From Rubrobacter sp. (lineage in GTDB: Bacteria > Actinomycetota > Rubrobacteria > Rubrobacterales > Rubrobacteraceae): a stretch of DNA of 7,880 nucleotides. Position numbers and translations under genes: made by a program. A model generated the notes under the pieces. It was given only the letters and a program-made list of their open reading frames with translations, made no database searches and had not been told where the DNA came from. Every line of letters starts with the position of its first letter. The first letter of the stretch is position 1. Location: contig JAFAPF010000164.1 in assembly GCA_019247245.1 (NCBI GenBank), forward strand, positions 1 to 7,880. Reading direction: 5' to 3'. Below are positions 5,290 through 7,880 of this stretch, piece by piece.

Positions 5290-5910
5290 GTGACCGAGAA
5301 GAACATTCTCCATACGCTTGCCGCTCAGATACGACGCATAGAGGAGCAACGTGATGCCGCCGCGGTGAGGATCGAACAGGCCAGTCAGAGACTTGAGATA
5401 ACAAGCGACTGGAAACCCAACTCACCACCTCAAGTGCCTACTGGTGGTGAAGCAGCTTTCGTGAGGACCGAGTCTCTGGACAAGGAATCTCTCCAGGAGA
5501 GCCCAACGGCAAAGGTAACTCGAAACATCACTTTAGGCTCTAACTGGATTGAAGAGACCCAAAAGCACGGTGAACAAGACGAACACAGTACACATTTGGA
5601 ACGCTACGAACAACTCGCCGAAGAGCGCTACGATATAGAGGTCCAAATCGAGCAGACCCTAGGCAAGCTGGCCAAGAGCCTCAAGCGGCTTAAGGCATTG
5701 GATGCTAATCAACGCCGGGAGGCGAAATCTGCAAGCATACCGGTAGAGCACACCCTCTCTAGGCTTGTCGAAGGCCGGCTCTCTAAGCTGCTCAAGGGAT
5801 GGATGTTGACCCGAGTTGTGAAGCCCACCGAAATCTACACCAAGCCGTTATATGAGATAGATAAACAGGCGAAGCGCCCCAAAGTTCCCACTACCTCTCC
5901 TAAGGGTTGA
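5290..5910 (+). CDS. Coiled-coil protein of unknown function
   Basis: This 206-residue soluble protein does not match a family I recognise. Residues about 3-36 form a probable coiled coil (Ala/Gln/Arg/Glu heptad-like, with IRRIEEQRDAAAVRIEQ). A Pro/Ser/Thr-rich linker follows (about 40-95). A second, longer helical stretch lies at about 98-145 (ERYEQLAEERYDIEVQIEQ, GKLAKSLKRLKAL). The C-terminus is basic (GRLSKLLKGWMLTRVVKP, then KQAKRPK). There is no signal peptide or membrane helix. The GTG start is supported by GGAGGGGAGG (5271-5280) ending 9 nt upstream. It lies alone between a pseudogene and an IS remnant, yet its frame is intact. The layout suggests a structural, adaptor or nucleic-acid-associated role, but this is only inference. 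Confidence 0.75.
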   Translation: MTEKNILHTLAAQIRRIEEQRDAAAVRIEQASQRLEITSDWKPNSPPQVPTGGEAAFVRTESLDKESLQESPTAKVTRNITLGSNWIEETQKHGEQDEHSTHLERYEQLAEERYDIEVQIEQTLGKLAKSLKRLKALDANQRREAKSASIPVEHTLSRLVEGRLSKLLKGWMLTRVVKPTEIYTKPLYEIDKQAKRPKVPTTSPKG

Positions 5911-5951
5911 GCGATGGTACTAACGACGTACGCTTCGAGCGGGTGGCTTTA

Positions 5952-5968
5952 GAGCCTGTTTGGTAAGG
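5952..5968. mobile_element. Candidate IS5-family terminal sequence
   Basis: GAGCCTGTTTGGTAAGG resembles terminal inverted repeats of IS5-family (IS427-like) elements. It lies immediately beyond the stop of a minus-strand transposase remnant, just where that family's end should be, and is preceded by TTTA. I see no matching opposite end in the window. Confidence 0.5.
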
Positions 5969-5969
5969 T

Positions 5970-6137
5970 TCACGCTCTCTTCATCAGCCGCTTCTGTACC
6001 AATGGGATCATGGCTCCTTTGATGAACGTCTCGCCGGCCTCTGCACGATCCGCCTTGCAAAGGGGATTGAGAGCATTCGCTGAGCTAGGGTCCTTTGAGG
6101 CTAGTCTTTCTTTTGTGTTGGTTTGCTTCGTGTGTTT
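5970..6137 (-). pseudogene. C-terminal remnant of an IS5-type transposase
   Basis: Read on the minus strand, the frame ends with ADRAEAGETFIKGAMIPLV then QKRLMKRA and a TGA at 5972-5970. This resembles the typical tail of IS5-family DDE transposases (Gly-Glu-Ala-Phe-Ile, Ala-Met-Ile, Leu, Arg-Leu, Arg-Ala). Only about the last 27 residues look related. Farther upstream the frame stays open to a stop at 6140-6138 but has no start and no transposase character. The DDE catalytic residues are missing, so the element cannot move by itself. Its stop lies only a couple of bases inside the candidate terminal repeat at 5952-5968, as expected for the right end of such an element. Identification rests on a short motif. 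Confidence 0.55.
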
Positions 6138-6175
6138 TCATTGAGTAGTTTGAAAGACAGGAAGGGAATACACCC

Positions 6176-6346
6176 TTGAGTACGAGATGGCTAACTGAGG
6201 AACAGAGATGCTTCTTCGAAGAGCTTCTCGCGTACCTGAGTGACGAATTGGAAACACGAAAGGATTCTGAAGCGGTCGAGCAGAGAGCTAAAATGTTCGC
6301 ACACTTGGCGGGAGAAGTGGGGGGGCAATTGGGTGCTAAAAGATAA
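6176..6346 (+). CDS. Small hypothetical protein (56 residues), TTG start
   Basis: TTG at 6176 is preceded at 8 nt by a good SD (AGGAAGGGA, 6159-6167) and opens a 56-residue frame. It begins MSTRWLTEEQRCFFEELLAY, continues as a helical, acidic segment, and ends HLAGEVGGQLGAKR. There is no membrane segment or signal peptide. The residue pattern suggests a small two- or three-helix bundle. I do not recognise a family. The stop is 26 nt before the ATG of the next gene in the same direction, so the two probably form an operon. The absence of an ATG start and the short length make it easy to overlook, but the SD, codon pattern and spacing support it. Confidence 0.65.
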   Translation: MSTRWLTEEQRCFFEELLAYLSDELETRKDSEAVEQRAKMFAHLAGEVGGQLGAKR

Positions 6347-6348
6347 GC

Positions 6349-6360
6349 GCTCGGCCGAGC
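6349..6360. repeat. 12-bp perfect palindrome GCTCGGCCGAGC
   Basis: This palindrome fills the gap between the genes ending at 6346 and starting at 6373, directly before the SD AGGGG (6361-6365). It could fold into a small hairpin that affects access to that SD, or bind a dimeric protein. Confidence 0.5.
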
Positions 6361-6372
6361 AGGGGCTTATAT

Positions 6373-6618
6373 ATGACTAAAAGAGGCAAGAAGTATGTCA
6401 AGCACATCGCCGCACTGACTCCCAGGGATGTCCCAGCCGTCCTGACTGAGATGGAAGCGGTTACGGCTATCAGCGGTGAATACATAGAGACAGACGACGA
6501 GGTATGGATTTTTGAATACGGTGAGCACAAGCTGATAACTCCTGAGGAGGAGGATCCGGGAGCTCCCCTAAGGATTCGCTGGCGCGAGCTGAAGGGGGAT
6601 TGGGAAGCGTGTTCGTAA
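6373..6618 (+). CDS. Small hypothetical protein (81 residues)
   Basis: This is an unrecognised 81-residue soluble protein with a basic N-terminus (MTKRGKKYVKH) and a strongly acidic middle (EYIETDDEVWIFEYGEHK, then PEEEDPG). The end is mixed (LRIRWRELKGDWEACS). Predicted strands around VWIFEYGEHKLIT suggest a small alpha/beta fold. ATG at 6373 has AGGGG at 6361-6365, 7 nt upstream. It follows the 56-residue gene by 26 nt, with a palindrome between them, and is followed at some distance (about 166 nt) by a third small acidic gene. There is no toxin, antitoxin or phage motif that I can name. Confidence 0.72.
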   Translation: MTKRGKKYVKHIAALTPRDVPAVLTEMEAVTAISGEYIETDDEVWIFEYGEHKLITPEEEDPGAPLRIRWRELKGDWEACS

Positions 6619-6784
6619 TTCGCCTTGACTAGCTTCCACGTTACCTTGCGAAGCTCCAAAATCATGGCGCAGCTGGCTTTATGGAATCTGATAGATCCAT
6701 GGCTGATGTGTGTAGGAAAAGAATAGGGTGAGTAGAGGCTGCTGATGAGAAAAGATGGGCTAAGGAGACGAAAGGAGATACAAA

Positions 6785-7045
6785 TTGGCTGATGAAGTCG
6801 AAGAGAGGGACACCATGGTACATGCGCTCAGAGAAGAGCCAGGATCTTACACTATAGCCCTGGAAGACGAGACGGAGATAACCTACGCGATCCGCCCCAC
6901 AGGTGACGGTTTCACGGCTGGGTGGGATGTAACGGGACTGAGATCCAGTGGAAAGAGGCATGAGAAGACGTTTGCGTCCTATGCCGATGCTCTACGTTAC
7001 CTTGAACGGAACTTCGATGCGCCATTCAGCCCTCAAGAGAGTTAG
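6785..7045 (+). CDS. Small hypothetical protein (86 residues), TTG start
   Basis: This 86-residue acidic protein begins MADEVEERDTMVHALREEPG. It has beta-like segments (GSYTIALEDETEITYAI, then GFTAGWDVTGL) and a C-terminal helix (SYADALRYLERNF). No membrane segment is seen and I cannot assign a family. The TTG at 6785 is supported by an excellent SD (AAAGGAG, 6771-6777) 7 nt upstream; later in-frame ATGs lack one. The preceding 166 nt hold no credible gene. The gene converges on the sigma-factor gene. Its own terminator is not obvious, although the hairpin at 7220-7248 may stop plus-strand transcription weakly. Confidence 0.72.
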   Translation: MADEVEERDTMVHALREEPGSYTIALEDETEITYAIRPTGDGFTAGWDVTGLRSSGKRHEKTFASYADALRYLERNFDAPFSPQES

Positions 7046-7211
7046 TAATAATCTATGGCGCTACCACAAGTTCGAGGCGAAGTACGGTAGCTGTGCCTCC
7101 GCGCCGGTTTGGCCAATAGTGTTTCATCCTCTATATGACTTAGTCTACTACGTCTTCTCCTTCCACTCAAAGAAGCTGGTGTGAATACTTGCTTGCGCTT
7201 CATAGCAAGCT

Positions 7212-7248
7212 AAAAAGAAAGAGGATCGTCCAAGGTCGACGATCCTCT
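7212..7248 (-). terminator. Rho-independent terminator of the sigma-factor gene
   Basis: A perfect 11-bp stem (7220-7230 with 7238-7248) encloses a 7-nt loop. On the minus strand the stem is followed by a T-rich run (TTCTTTTT). It begins 22 nt after the sigma gene's stop. Confidence 0.88.
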
Positions 7249-7270
7249 AGGTAGCATTTGTTGGACGTTT

Positions 7271-7880
7271 TTAGGCTGCAGCGTTGCCGAGGACTGACCC
7301 GTACTCGCCTTTCTTCAACATCTGCTCCGCTTCGCGCTGGAGCTGGCGGATCCGCTCGCGCGAGACCTTCAGCTCGTCGCTGAGCTCGGCAAGGGTAGCA
7401 AGGTCACGGTCGTCGAGGCCGTAGCGGCGTACCAAGACGTACCGATGGCGTTCGGGAAGCTGCTCTATAGCCTCTTGGAGATGGGCGGTTTCCATTTCTC
7501 GCATAACCATACCGGCGGTGTCTGAAGCCTTCTCGTCCTCGACGAACTCCCCAATCTCCACGGTATCCTCTCCCGAACCTAAGGGCTGGTTAAGGCTGGT
7601 AGCGTCCGGCAAAGCACCTTTCACCTCTCGGACCTCTTCAGGGGTCCACACCAGCCTCTCGGTAACCTCTTCATCGGTAGGCTCCCGCTCCAGCTCCGCC
7701 GAAAGCTCGTTGTAGGCCCGAGCCATCTTGCGGATCTTCTCTGTCATATGCACTGGCACACGAATGGTACGACCCTTGTCAGCAACCGCCCTCTGAACAG
7801 CCTGCCTTATCCACCAAGTAGCATAAGTAGAAAACCTATACCCTCGCTCCGGATCAAACTTCTCTACGGCTTTCATTAGC
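7271..7880 (-). CDS. Sigma-70 family RNA polymerase sigma factor, 5' end cut by window
   Basis: The C-terminal 203 or so residues of a group 1 or 2 sigma factor are present, and the start lies beyond 7880. Numbering from the Met at 7876, region 2.3-2.4 is at about 1-35 ([20 protein letters not shown], with the -10-binding and melting aromatics), and region 3 is at about 36-115. Region 4 is at about 130-190 ([15 protein letters not shown], then a helix-turn-helix with [14 protein letters not shown]). Primary sigma factors usually read RIRQIE followed by KLR; this one has [13 protein letters not shown] and an acidic region 4.1-4.2 linker ([14 protein letters not shown]). It is therefore more likely a group 2 (non-essential) paralogue than the housekeeping RpoD/SigA. 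It ends with GNAAA and a strong terminator. It is convergent with the small genes to its left. Confidence 0.95.
   Translation of the reverse strand, partial: LMKAVEKFDPERGYRFSTYATWWIRQAVQRAVADKGRTIRVPVHMTEKIRKMARAYNELSAELEREPTDEEVTERLVWTPEEVREVKGALPDATSLNQPLGSGEDTVEIGEFVEDEKASDTAGMVMREMETAHLQEAIEQLPERHRYVLVRRYGLDDRDLATLAELSDELKVSRERIRQLQREAEQMLKKGEYGSVLGNAAA

Noticed and set aside
6664..6726. 20-codon ATG frame between the 81- and 86-residue genes
   Set aside because: It has no SD and no conserved feature; probably chance.

Overview
The window looks like a piece of a Gram-positive, probably actinobacterial chromosome. A Rubrobacter-like source is a guess from the protein types; no rRNA or taxon-specific marker is present. 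Base composition is moderate and looks mixed. The two flanks carry clearly functional housekeeping-type genes. The middle, about 3720-6150, is a graveyard of decayed genes with some small unrecognised genes around it.

Layout. (1) 29-1154: a small two-helix membrane protein, then a cation diffusion facilitator (CDF) metal transporter with an unusual Asn at a normally His metal-site position. (2) 1192-2386: two tandem type I signal peptidases (lepB paralogues), both with an intact Ser/Lys dyad. (3) 2520-3272: an exported or membrane-anchored Pro/Ala-rich protein ending in a 30-bp (10-residue) tandem repeat, expressed from its own TATAAT-type promoter. (4) 3363-3719: a tandem array whose copies each end in TTGAC, leading into a promoter and a 63-residue unknown protein with a TTG start. 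(5) 3720-5111: mostly dead DNA. It holds the C-terminal scrap of an SRAP (YedK/HMCES-type) protein, a possible antitoxin-like scrap, and a nearly full-length inositol-monophosphatase-family pseudogene with a lost metal-ligand Asp, a premature stop and a frameshift. (6) 5221-5910: a 9-codon reading frame and a 206-residue coiled-coil protein of unknown function. (7) 5952-6137: the end of a decayed IS5-type insertion sequence on the minus strand. (8) 6176-7045: three small, acidic, unrecognised genes in the same direction. The first is a 56-residue TTG-start gene that is easy to miss. (9) 7212-7880: a convergent, 5'-truncated sigma-70 family gene on the minus strand with a clean rho-independent terminator.

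How it fits together. The signal peptidases process exported proteins, and the neighbouring proline-rich protein is a plausible substrate. The CDF protein exports divalent metal. The centre shows gene death with IS debris, so the small unknown genes there may be recent arrivals, strain-specific genes or survivors of a degraded island. Two initiation styles recur. The housekeeping genes on the left have a TANNNT box 8-12 nt upstream of ATG and little or no Shine-Dalgarno (SD) sequence, which suggests leaderless or near-leaderless mRNAs. The small accessory genes have strong SD sequences and often TTG starts. I see no CRISPR array, tRNA or rRNA, and no complete new defence or biosynthetic system. 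The best candidates for something undescribed are the small-gene cluster at 6176-7045, the orphan coiled-coil gene, and the TTGAC repeat promoter with its 63-residue gene.
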